A stretch of DNA of 18,241 bases. Origin: Planctomycetota bacterium (GTDB lineage Bacteria; Planctomycetota; Phycisphaerae; Sedimentisphaerales; Anaerobacaceae). The DNA lies in the NCBI GenBank assembly GCA_023135255.1, contig JAGLTN010000260.1:1-18241 (forward strand), in the 5' to 3' direction. A model generated the notes under the pieces. It did not search any database and was not told the DNA's origin. It worked only from the letters and a program-made list of their open reading frames with translations. The translations under genes and the position numbers were made by a program. Of the stretch, positions 7,671 to 14,077 are shown piece after piece. Within the stretch, counting starts at the first letter, position 1, and every line of letters begins with the position of its first letter.

Positions 7671-8621
7671 ATGGCAAAAAAGAAAAAGAAGAAAAAGAAA
7701 AATAACGCAGTGATCGATTTCATACTGTACCTGCTGGTCAGAGTGCTGGTGTTTGTTGTTCAGCTGTTCCCCGCTAAAACAAACCTTCGCTTCGCATCCT
7801 GGCTTGGCAAAGGATTATGGAAACATTACAAAAGGGGCAGAAAACGCGCTATTGATAATCTGCGGGCAAGCTTTCCGGAAAAAGACGAAAGATGGATCAA
7901 CAAAACCGGTCAGCGCAGCTTTGAACAGGTAGTCATGATGGCAATGGATATAATAATGACCCCAAAGCTGGTAAAGAAAAAAAACTGGCGAAAATATTCT
8001 ACATATACGAATGCTGAACGCGCCAAGTGGATGATGGCGGAAGAAAAAGGGATGCTGATGGTAACGGGGCATTACGGCAACTTTGAAATTATGGGTTATC
8101 TGATGGGACTTTTCGGCTTCAATATTTACAGCGTTTCCAGGCCTTTGGATAACAAATTCATTAACAGCTATCTATACAGGGTAAGAAAACGTGTCGGTCA
8201 AAAGATCATCGACAAAAAAGGTGCTGCCAAAGTAATGGACGACATCTCATCTACCGGCGCAACATTATGTTTTATCGCAGATCAGGATGCAGGCAGAAAA
8301 GGATTGTTTGTTGATTTCTTCGGAAGAAAAGCAAGCACATATAAAAGCATAGGCCTGGTAGCGATAATGAACAACCTGCCGATAGGGGTGGGCTACAGCC
8401 GACGGGTAAAAAATAAGTTCTTTTTTGAGATCGGCATCAACCGGATAATCACTCCTGACGAATGGGCAGATAAAGACGATCCTTTGAAATGGGTTACAGC
8501 TGAATATACGAAAGCAATCGAAGATTTTGTCAGGCAGGATCCAACACAATACTGGTGGCTTCACCGACGCTGGAAACATCGCCCTAAGGAAGAATTGGAA
8601 CAGGAAAACAAGAAATCCTGA
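7671..8621 (+). CDS. lpxL: lipid A biosynthesis acyltransferase, LpxL/HtrB family
   Basis: This 316-residue protein belongs to the LpxL/LpxM (HtrB) family, which transfers secondary acyl chains from acyl-ACP to the lipid A precursor at the inner membrane. It shows an N-terminal membrane anchor (about residues 13-32), the catalytic HX4E motif as HYGNFE (His134, Glu139), and the later conserved block DQDAGRKGLFVDFFGRKAST near 204-223. WWLHRRWKHRP near the C-terminus is also typical. Length fits the family (about 300-320). The N-terminus is unusual: eight consecutive lysines (residues 3-10), presumably a strongly cytoplasm-facing tail. Transcribed alone, with no ribosome binding site (see promoter). 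It converges on rpiB with a shared hairpin between them. Which acyl position or chain is used cannot be told. Confidence 0.9.
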   Translation: MAKKKKKKKKNNAVIDFILYLLVRVLVFVVQLFPAKTNLRFASWLGKGLWKHYKRGRKRAIDNLRASFPEKDERWINKTGQRSFEQVVMMAMDIIMTPKLVKKKNWRKYSTYTNAERAKWMMAEEKGMLMVTGHYGNFEIMGYLMGLFGFNIYSVSRPLDNKFINSYLYRVRKRVGQKIIDKKGAAKVMDDISSTGATLCFIADQDAGRKGLFVDFFGRKASTYKSIGLVAIMNNLPIGVGYSRRVKNKFFFEIGINRIITPDEWADKDDPLKWVTAEYTKAIEDFVRQDPTQYWWLHRRWKHRPKEELEQENKKS

Positions 8622-8624
8622 CAT

Positions 8625-8656
8625 AAAAAAAGCTCTCCGGTATAATGGGGAGCTTT
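8625..8656 (-). terminator. intrinsic terminator after rpiB (between convergent genes)
   Basis: Arms 8629-8638 and 8647-8656 form a 10-bp stem (one G-U pair) with an 8-nt loop. On the minus strand it is followed by seven T residues, a good terminator for the tsaC-rpiB transcript. On the plus strand the trailing T run is short, so it is a weaker terminator for the lpxL-like gene. Confidence 0.75.
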
Positions 8657-8662
8657 AGTACA

Positions 8663-9142
8663 TTACGCTATCGGTTGTTTTTTTTTTAACTCGCGAGGAT
8701 CTTTGCCCTGTTCAACCATCGCAATCTTATCAATACGTCTTTGGTGTCTGCCGCCGTTGAAATCTGTCTTAAGCCAGACTTCAACTATCTTTCGCATCAA
8801 CACCTCGCCGGTAAGGTCACCTGAAACACAAAGCACGTTAGCATCGTTATGATGGCGAGATATCTGAGCACTTAGCTCATCATGGCAAAGAGCGGCACGA
8901 ACTCCTTTGATCTTATTAGCGGTAATGCTCATCCCGATACCGGTACCACAGGCAAGTATCGCGCATTGAACATTGCCTTTGGAGACTTCAATCGCTGCCA
9001 GATAAGCTGTATCAGGATAATCCACGGGGGTGTTATCAATCGTACCAACGTCAATACACTCATGTCCCAGCTGCTGAACAATCGCTTTTATCTGCTGTTT
9101 AGAGTTATAGCCTCTATGATCACTACCAACTGCTACTTTCAT
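8663..9142 (-). CDS. rpiB: ribose-5-phosphate isomerase B
   Basis: This 159-residue enzyme interconverts ribose 5-phosphate and ribulose 5-phosphate in the pentose phosphate pathway. It has the RpiB/LacAB signature: SDHRGYNSK at the N-terminus, the active-site segment ILACGTGIGMSI with the expected catalytic Cys65, HHNDANVLC near 97-105, and the phosphate-binding NGGRHQRRIDKI near 129-140. Length is typical (about 145-160). The start codon overlaps the stop of the upstream fusion gene as ATGA, so translation is probably coupled. The short C-terminal tail (KDPRELKKKQPIA) is lysine-rich and beyond the core fold. An allose-6-phosphate isomerase role is possible for this family but there is no sign of it here. 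Confidence 0.95.
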   Translation of the reverse strand: MKVAVGSDHRGYNSKQQIKAIVQQLGHECIDVGTIDNTPVDYPDTAYLAAIEVSKGNVQCAILACGTGIGMSITANKIKGVRAALCHDELSAQISRHHNDANVLCVSGDLTGEVLMRKIVEVWLKTDFNGGRHQRRIDKIAMVEQGKDPRELKKKQPIA

Positions 9143-10260
9143 ATCACAAGCTCGCTAACAATATCTTTTATATAATTTTCTATCATATCAGCACATTTAT
9201 CATAAACGATCTGGCTTTGCCCTATCGGGTCCGGCACATCTTTATCAGTAGCCAGCGGAAAACACTTTTCCGCGGCATCCGGGCAAATACTCAGTACCAT
9301 ATCCCTGTGCGATCTGCCCATCGTAAAAATAAGATCGCTTTCTTCTATCAACTTTTCACTGACAGCCTGGCTGCGGTGCTCAGAAATATCCACACCTCTC
9401 TTTTTACAAGCAACCACAGCTTCGGTGCTCACAGGCACCCCTGCCATAGACAAGGTAGCCGCCGACAATACTTTATACCCCATTTGTTCAAGCTGGTCAA
9501 CATTACAACCTATTTTTTCCGCCCAGTATTTTTTAAATAATCCCTCTGCCATAGGGCTTCTGCAAGTATTGCCCGTACAGACGAATAAAAACTGCACAGT
9601 AGACTTCTGATGCAGCTGTAAATCTGAATAAAGGCCCCTGCGCAGTACATGGATACCCTTTTTGCCGATTTTTACTACCGAACTACTCTTTTGATATTTG
9701 CATGGGCCTGTATCGAGCACTGCGCTGATCTTTCCGTCCAGCTGATCAATAACCTGTTCAGCAGTAACCGCCGGCTCTTGGCCTGTAAGGTTAGCACTTG
9801 GAGCTACAACCGGATTATTCGTCAATTGCAGCAATATTGAAGCTGTCGGGCTATCCGGACAACGCAAACCTATAGAATTATCCCTGTACAAAAGGTCAAA
9901 TACCTGCCCGTGGAACTTGTGCCTTTGCTGTTGGATATCTTCTTCTTCTAACTCAAAGACAACCGTCAAAGGCCCAGGCCAGAAATTGTTTATCAGTTTG
10001 GCTGCGCGAAGTCCTAATCTCGGCACATACTTATCGACATCGGATCGCAAACCTATATGAACTGTGTAATACTTTTCAGGCGTTCTGCCCTTGACGATGC
10101 TTAACTCATTAATAGAATCGGTTTTTACACGACAGGCCAAACCGTAAACTGTTTCCGTTGGGAAAGCTACTAATCTTCCCTGGTCAACTAACCTGGCAGC
10201 GGAGCGAATCAGTTTAATATCAGGCTTAGCAGAATCAAGTTTTATAACTTCAGTATCCAT
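9139..10260 (-). CDS. tsaC: fusion: threonylcarbamoyl-AMP synthase (TsaC) with low-molecular-weight phosphatase (YwlE-like)
   Basis: This 373-residue protein has two complete domains. Residues 1-213 are a TsaC/Sua5 (YrdC) domain, which makes threonylcarbamoyl-AMP for the t6A37 tRNA modification. It shows AFPTETVYGLAC, KGRTPEKYYTVHI, WPGPLT and SANLTG, and lacks the extra C-terminal domain of long Sua5 proteins. Residues 222-373 are a low-molecular-weight protein phosphatase with the CX5R loop CTGNTCR (Cys228-Arg234) and the general-acid Asp344 in PDPIG. The loop residue Thr232 matches the threonine that gives Bacillus YwlE its phosphoarginine preference, where tyrosine phosphatases usually have Ile or Leu. 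There is no stop or frameshift between the domains. rpiB follows with an ATGA overlap. No ribosome binding site precedes the ATG. Confidence 0.92.
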   Translation of the reverse strand: MDTEVIKLDSAKPDIKLIRSAARLVDQGRLVAFPTETVYGLACRVKTDSINELSIVKGRTPEKYYTVHIGLRSDVDKYVPRLGLRAAKLINNFWPGPLTVVFELEEEDIQQQRHKFHGQVFDLLYRDNSIGLRCPDSPTASILLQLTNNPVVAPSANLTGQEPAVTAEQVIDQLDGKISAVLDTGPCKYQKSSSVVKIGKKGIHVLRRGLYSDLQLHQKSTVQFLFVCTGNTCRSPMAEGLFKKYWAEKIGCNVDQLEQMGYKVLSAATLSMAGVPVSTEAVVACKKRGVDISEHRSQAVSEKLIEESDLIFTMGRSHRDMVLSICPDAAEKCFPLATDKDVPDPIGQSQIVYDKCADMIENYIKDIVSELVI

Positions 10261-10268
10261 TAAGTAAA

Positions 10269-10297
10269 AGAATACCCTGCAATAGCCATAATTTCAA
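10269..10297 (-). promoter_or_regulatory. predicted promoter of the tsaC fusion-rpiB operon
   Basis: On the minus strand TTGAAA (10292-10297) and TATTCT (10269-10274) are 17 nt apart. The start of transcription would fall near 10262, only about 2 nt before the ATG at 10260, and no Shine-Dalgarno sequence is present. This suggests a leaderless mRNA, as for the lpxL-like gene. Confidence 0.45.
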
Positions 10298-10301
10298 TAT
10301 A

Positions 10302-10345
10302 AACCTGGAGGCAGACTCTAAAAAATTTAAGTATCCAGGTTTTTT
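10302..10345. terminator. possible terminator hairpin after the peptide transporter gene
   Basis: AACCTGG (10302-10308) pairs perfectly with CCAGGTT (10335-10341) around a 26-nt loop that can fold weakly on itself. It starts right after the transporter stop on the minus strand but has no T run there. The T run (TTTTTT) is on the plus-strand side, where no known gene ends. Weak call. Confidence 0.3.
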
Positions 10346-11678
10346 AGTTCTGTATATAAGTCTTCTCACGGTATAATTTTGCGACCGGGATAAACACAAA
10401 TGCCGTACCAAGCATTGCAAATGTAAAGAACCAGTAATAGGAAGAGCCTTCAAGCTTGCTCGTACCATCTGCATTTTGAATAAATTGATTGACGACAGCT
10501 GTAAAAACATTACCCAATGTCACAGAAAGCAGAAATACCGCCATCACAAAAGACTTCATTTTCTTCGGTGCCTGTGTATATGCAAACTCTAAGGCTGTTA
10601 TCGAAACCATAACCTCTGCACTGGTCAGGATCAGATACGCCAGTACCTGCCATCCTATAGTGATCTTATTGCCCGCCAATATCTGCTGCTCGATCCACGC
10701 TGAGACGGCAAAGCTCGCCGCTGCTATGAAAAGACCTATTGAAACTTTTCGCAGTGGATTCAACTTGAAAACCTTATTGATAGCTGGATAGACTACGTAA
10801 GAAAAGACTGGTATCAGCAGCATAACTATTAGCGGATTCACAGCTGTCATCTGTGCTGGCAATATTTCCAAACCAAGCCAATTGTGATCCATCTTCTGAG
10901 CTTGCAATATCCATTTAGAAGAAGTCTGGTCAAACAGCGCCCAGAACATTGCAACAAAAAGAAATATAATACAAAGTTTGCCTAATGCTATAATACCTTC
11001 AGAGCTGAAAGTCTCCCTGATGAACCCTGCCCCCCTGGGTTGGGTGTGTGTAAAACTCTTATTACCAAACCAGAAGACGACCGTTGCCAAAGACATACAA
11101 ATTGCAGGCACTCCAAAGCCGACTGCCGGGCCATATTTAACCAAAAGCCAGGGGCAAATAATATTGGAAATAAAGGCACCGAGATTGACGGAAAAATAAA
11201 ACCAGCTGTAAACCCTGCTCACCAGGTTCTGGTTGTTTTTGCCGAACTGGTCACCAAGGAAAGCGGATATGCAGGGTTTGTGTCCGCCGGAGCCTATGAC
11301 TATCATTATCAGCCCAGCTGTCAATCCTATCCGGGTGTGATTAATGCTCATCACAGCAAGACCCACGCAGTATATAACTGAAAAATAAAGTATTGTTCTG
11401 TACTTACCAAGCCAGATGTCTGATATAAGTGCGCCGATTATGGTCGCGAAGTAAACCAGACCTACGAACATGTGAAACCAGTACATGCTTTGCTCATTTG
11501 TCATTACATTAAGCTGACCGCCTGAGCCAAGCAAATATTTGGTCATGAAAACTATAAGAATGCACCGCATCCCATAAAACCCGAACCGCTCAAATGCTTC
11601 ATTGCCAAGAATGTATCTGATTGCTTTGGGCATTTTGGAAGTCTGATTTACATCGATAACTGCCTGACCATCGCTCAT
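10344..11678 (-). CDS. proton-dependent oligopeptide transporter (POT/PTR2 family)
   Basis: This 444-residue, very hydrophobic protein belongs to the POT/PTR2 family of the major facilitator superfamily, which imports di- and tripeptides with protons across the inner membrane. The family proton-coupling motif ExxERFxxYG is clear as EAFERFGFYG at residues 27-36. The second signature follows as LISDIWLGKYRTILYFSV, with the linking FGKNNQN region and a later FWALFDQTSSKW segment also typical. It is somewhat shorter than E. coli DtpA (500). The start has AAAGG 8 nt upstream. No clear promoter was found. The tsaC fusion follows 83 nt downstream with its own predicted promoter, so the two are probably separate units. 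The exact substrates are not determined. Confidence 0.92.
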   Translation of the reverse strand: MSDGQAVIDVNQTSKMPKAIRYILGNEAFERFGFYGMRCILIVFMTKYLLGSGGQLNVMTNEQSMYWFHMFVGLVYFATIIGALISDIWLGKYRTILYFSVIYCVGLAVMSINHTRIGLTAGLIMIVIGSGGHKPCISAFLGDQFGKNNQNLVSRVYSWFYFSVNLGAFISNIICPWLLVKYGPAVGFGVPAICMSLATVVFWFGNKSFTHTQPRGAGFIRETFSSEGIIALGKLCIIFLFVAMFWALFDQTSSKWILQAQKMDHNWLGLEILPAQMTAVNPLIVMLLIPVFSYVVYPAINKVFKLNPLRKVSIGLFIAAASFAVSAWIEQQILAGNKITIGWQVLAYLILTSAEVMVSITALEFAYTQAPKKMKSFVMAVFLLSVTLGNVFTAVVNQFIQNADGTSKLEGSSYYWFFTFAMLGTAFVFIPVAKLYREKTYIQN

Positions 11679-12086
11679 TTATCTGCCTTTCAAAAAAATA
11701 AGACAGACCAAAGCTATTTTATTTAAACACTGATTTCAAGCTTTTTATAGTTATATGAGTCCGTTGAAGAATAGATTAACCAACACTGGAAAAATAACTC
11801 ACATTGCAATCTTGCCTGTAGAAAGGCTGAACTCGTTTTGGCTCGGCTTTTTCTTGTCTTTGACATAAAAAATGGGTTTTCAAGGCATTTCAGCCGCTTT
11901 TGGAGCTGAATTAGCCAAATATAGTGTTTTAATCAGATAAAAATTTAATGTTTTTTTACAAAATCTCAAAAAACAGTGAAACAAAATCGAATTGAATGTG
12001 TCTATATATGTAGAGGCAGAAATTCAGTAATACATTTTTTCGGGAACGGTGGCCTTTATTAAGAAACTTTGACTTATAAATACGAC
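11679..12086. other. gene-free stretch upstream of the peptide transporter
   Basis: No supported coding region. It contains a TTGACA at 11860-11865 without a convincing -10, followed by a good inverted repeat: TTCAGC (11889-11894) with GCTGAA (11905-11910), plus outer GGC/GCC pairs at 11884-11886 and 11914-11916. The base composition is AT-rich. It could be leader sequence of the transporter or part of a longer RNA running into the hairpins at 12091-12183. Confidence 0.4.
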
Positions 12087-12183
12087 CCAAAACAACTGCA
12101 CAATGTTGTTACCTCCAAATATTATGATCTCCTTCATAATATATAGCAGCTGTCAGTCTCAGGGCTGGCAGCTGTGATTTTTT
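12087..12183 (+). ncRNA. candidate small RNA with anti-Shine-Dalgarno motifs
   Basis: Three hairpins follow each other. The first has arms AACAAC/GTTGTT (12091-12096, 12105-12110). The second is a perfect 9-bp stem (12119-12127, 12134-12142) with loop TCTCCT. The third is an intrinsic terminator (12147-12174 plus T run). Between the first two, ACCTCC (12111-12116) is unpaired. Both C-rich stretches complement Shine-Dalgarno sequences, as in several known small regulatory RNAs that block translation. TATAAA at 12075-12080 could be the -10, placing the 5' end near 12087, but no good -35 is seen. The alternative is a short minus-strand peptide gene, or no function. No RNA family is recognised. 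Confidence 0.35.
12147..12183 (+). terminator. intrinsic terminator, plus strand, with no annotated gene upstream
   Basis: CAGCTGTCAG (12147-12156) pairs with CTGGCAGCTG (12165-12174), a 10-bp stem with one G-U pair and an 8-nt loop, followed by TGA and six T residues (12178-12183). The nearest upstream gene on this strand is more than 3 kb away, so it most likely ends a noncoding transcript. Confidence 0.6.
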
Positions 12184-12268
12184 ACGGTGCACAGTGAGAT
12201 ATTGCGATTAAGGGCATCTCTAAAAATTCATTTTGTCAGTCAAGCGAATCCGGTTGAAATTCGGTTTT

Positions 12269-12964
12269 TTAATCAATAACTGGGGTCAGGGTGATTTTCA
12301 GCTGATTTTTTTTGACGTTTATCTGTTCAACTCTTACTTTTCTTTTCCTGACTTCAAAGACAGGGTCGAAGGGCTGATCATCAAGCAATGAGGCAGCAAT
12401 AGCAACGCCGATGGTATCTTTGCGATAATTTTCCTGTTTTGCTCTGTGCTGATACATTTTCTTTGCGATTATCTTAGCAATGAATGTAATATTCATCGAA
12501 CCTATCACTATTTTGTCGAGGTTCAGGTGCATCATACCAGTTTCATCGATCAGAGCTGAAACCATAATGGTAATAACAAAATTGAGGCCTTTGGTTTCGG
12601 CATTTGCTCTCATAACCAGAGCACTATCGCCAAAAAAAGCCTGCGGAGCGGAAATTGTTACGTCTTCAGATTCTATCGGCCATTCGATAAGGCTGATAAA
12701 TTCTTTTGTCTTTGACTGCGGGATGATTATATCAAAAGGTTGGCCTTTCTGTATGTTGTTATATACATAGGGTGCTAATTCATTAGTTACATACTGGCTG
12801 ACGCATTTATCGTTTTTGATATCTTCGGGGTTGTAACCGGCGGGCTTATCCAGCAGGAGCATAAAGGTCAAAAAACCAACCAAAAGCCAAAGAGAGAACA
12901 TGATCGCCCACCTGAGTTTTTTGCGTGGCTTTTTACTTTTTTTATTATCCTGTTGTTTTTCCAA
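12269..12964 (-). CDS. hypothetical single-pass membrane protein
   Basis: I do not recognise this 231-residue protein. A very basic N-terminus (KKSKKPRKKLR, residues 8-18) is followed by one hydrophobic segment (about 19-38) and then a soluble domain of about 190 residues, so by the positive-inside rule the bulk should be periplasmic. The soluble part is rich in alternating hydrophobic strands (DIIIPQSKTKEF, NFVITIMVSAL) and ends in a strand-rich stretch (VEQINVKKNQLKITLTPVID). The plan resembles the YpmS/DUF2140 type of anchored small proteins, but this is a guess. The start codon is TTG, with only a weak AGG 7 nt upstream; no ATG is available before the membrane segment. It is divergent from pyrF across 162 nt. 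On the minus strand a TATAAT at 13022-13027 could be its -10. Confidence 0.75.
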   Translation of the reverse strand: MEKQQDNKKSKKPRKKLRWAIMFSLWLLVGFLTFMLLLDKPAGYNPEDIKNDKCVSQYVTNELAPYVYNNIQKGQPFDIIIPQSKTKEFISLIEWPIESEDVTISAPQAFFGDSALVMRANAETKGLNFVITIMVSALIDETGMMHLNLDKIVIGSMNITFIAKIIAKKMYQHRAKQENYRKDTIGVAIAASLLDDQPFDPVFEVRKRKVRVEQINVKKNQLKITLTPVID

Positions 12965-13000
12965 ATCTGCGCCTGTTTATCGTTTTATTTTATTTCTGTC

Positions 13001-13029
13001 TTGCTCAACTACGAATGTGTGATTATAGT
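13001..13029 (+). promoter_or_regulatory. predicted promoter of pyrF-murD
   Basis: TTGCTC (13001-13006) and TATAGT (13024-13029) are 17 nt apart, giving a start near 13036 and a leader of about 90 nt. The -10 overlaps a minus-strand TATAAT (13022-13027) that may serve the divergent membrane-protein gene. Confidence 0.45.
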
Positions 13030-13035
13030 GGTTTC

Positions 13036-13126
13036 GGCAATAACGAAAAGGGATTTTTCCCAAACGTTCAATGTTTTTGAAATTTAAGCTGATTGCATCA
13101 GCTGTTAAGAAAGGACAGATTTAATA
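13036..13126 (+). promoter_or_regulatory. structured 5' leader of pyrF
   Basis: The leader can form a hairpin with GGGA/TCCC (13050-13053, 13058-13061) extended by AACG/CGTT (13042-13045, 13065-13068), and a second perfect hairpin AGCTGA-TTGCA-TCAGCT (13087-13103). The second ends 8 nt before AGGA (13112-13115), which is 11 nt from the ATG. No T run follows either, so this is not a classic attenuator. Confidence 0.35.
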
Positions 13127-14077
13127 ATGTCGAGTCATTTTGCTGATCGTCTTTGTGAGGCTGTTAAGACCAAGAAAACTCCGCTTATCGTCGGGCTTGA
13201 CCCGGTTTACAACAGACTGCCTAAGGCTATCACGAGTCATCGAGAGCTTAACGATGAAACCGATGCTGCTGCTGCGGTAGATGCTATTTTTGATTTTTGC
13301 ACCCAGACAATGCGAATCATCGCTCCTATAGTGCCGGCGGTTAAGATCAATATCGCTTTTTTTGAAAGATATCTCTGGGAAGGGATCGAAACTTATTATT
13401 CTCTGATAACAGAGGCTGAAGACCTTGGTCTTGAGATCATCGGCGATGTTAAGAGAGGTGATATCGGCCATACAGCTGAGATGTACGCGGCTGCTCATCT
13501 GGAAAATTCTGAACTTGTTGGGCTTGAAGATACGCTTGTGCCTGACGCTATTACCGTTAATGGTTTTGCTGGCGTCGATGGTATTGAGCCTTTTGCAAAA
13601 ATGGCGGACAAACAGGGCAAAGGATTATTTGTCTGGATCAGGGGTTCGAATCCGTCATCTGCGGATATACAGGACTTCAAAGATGAGAACGGGGTTATGC
13701 TGTACGAAAAGATGGCTGAGATCGTGGCAGGTATCGGCAGTGAGCCCGGCAGAATCGGTAAGAGCGGCTACAGCAATGTTGGTATGATAGTAGGCGGTAC
13801 CGCACCTATGGTAACAACAGAGCTTAGAAGAAAATATGACAGTACATGGTTTTTGGTTCCTGGTTACGGCTCGCAGGGCGCTTCAGCGGAAGATTGCGTA
13901 AGATTCTGCAAGTCAGACGGGACAGGAGCTTTGATAAATGCATCAAGATCGATCATTTATGCATACGAAAAGCCACAATACAAAGAGCAATTTGGCGATG
14001 ACTGGAAAAAGTGCATCGAACAGGCTGTTATCGATGCGAAGATAGATATTTCCAAAGGAATGCAGTCGTTGATATGA
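13127..14077 (+). CDS. pyrF: orotidine 5'-phosphate decarboxylase, type 2
   Basis: This 316-residue enzyme decarboxylates orotidine 5'-phosphate to UMP, the last step of de novo pyrimidine synthesis. It matches the longer type 2 PyrF group. Visible motifs are LIVGLDPVYNRLP near the N-terminus (substrate Asp25), VKINIAFFERY with the conserved Lys73, and the catalytic DxKRxD as DVKRGDIGHT (Asp107, Lys109, Asp112). WFLVPGYGSQGA and NASRSIIYAY in the C-terminal third are the phosphate-binding segments. AGGA lies 11 nt before the ATG, which is a little far. The stop overlaps the murD start as ATGA, so the two are translationally coupled. The predicted promoter and structured leader lie just upstream. 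Confidence 0.96.
   Translation: MSSHFADRLCEAVKTKKTPLIVGLDPVYNRLPKAITSHRELNDETDAAAAVDAIFDFCTQTMRIIAPIVPAVKINIAFFERYLWEGIETYYSLITEAEDLGLEIIGDVKRGDIGHTAEMYAAAHLENSELVGLEDTLVPDAITVNGFAGVDGIEPFAKMADKQGKGLFVWIRGSNPSSADIQDFKDENGVMLYEKMAEIVAGIGSEPGRIGKSGYSNVGMIVGGTAPMVTTELRRKYDSTWFLVPGYGSQGASAEDCVRFCKSDGTGALINASRSIIYAYEKPQYKEQFGDDWKKCIEQAVIDAKIDISKGMQSLI

Noticed and set aside
11860..11888. TTGACA at 11860 as a plus-strand promoter
   Set aside because: The position 16-18 nt downstream has no -10-like hexamer.
12024..12137. Minus-strand 37-codon ORF (begins MKEIIIFGGNN) overlapping the small-RNA candidate
   Set aside because: No ribosome binding site before its ATG; the internal GGAGGT is followed only by ATT and GTG codons. 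It is short enough to occur by chance. Kept as the main alternative to the small RNA.
12229..12262. Possible terminator with CGAAT/ATTCG arms and a T run
   Set aside because: The stem is only 5 bp and the T run is on the plus strand, where no transcript is expected to end; too weak to call.
14011..14073. Upstream GTG extension of murD
   Set aside because: The 21 added residues lie within pyrF and are not MurD-like; the ATG at 14074 makes the usual ATGA coupling.
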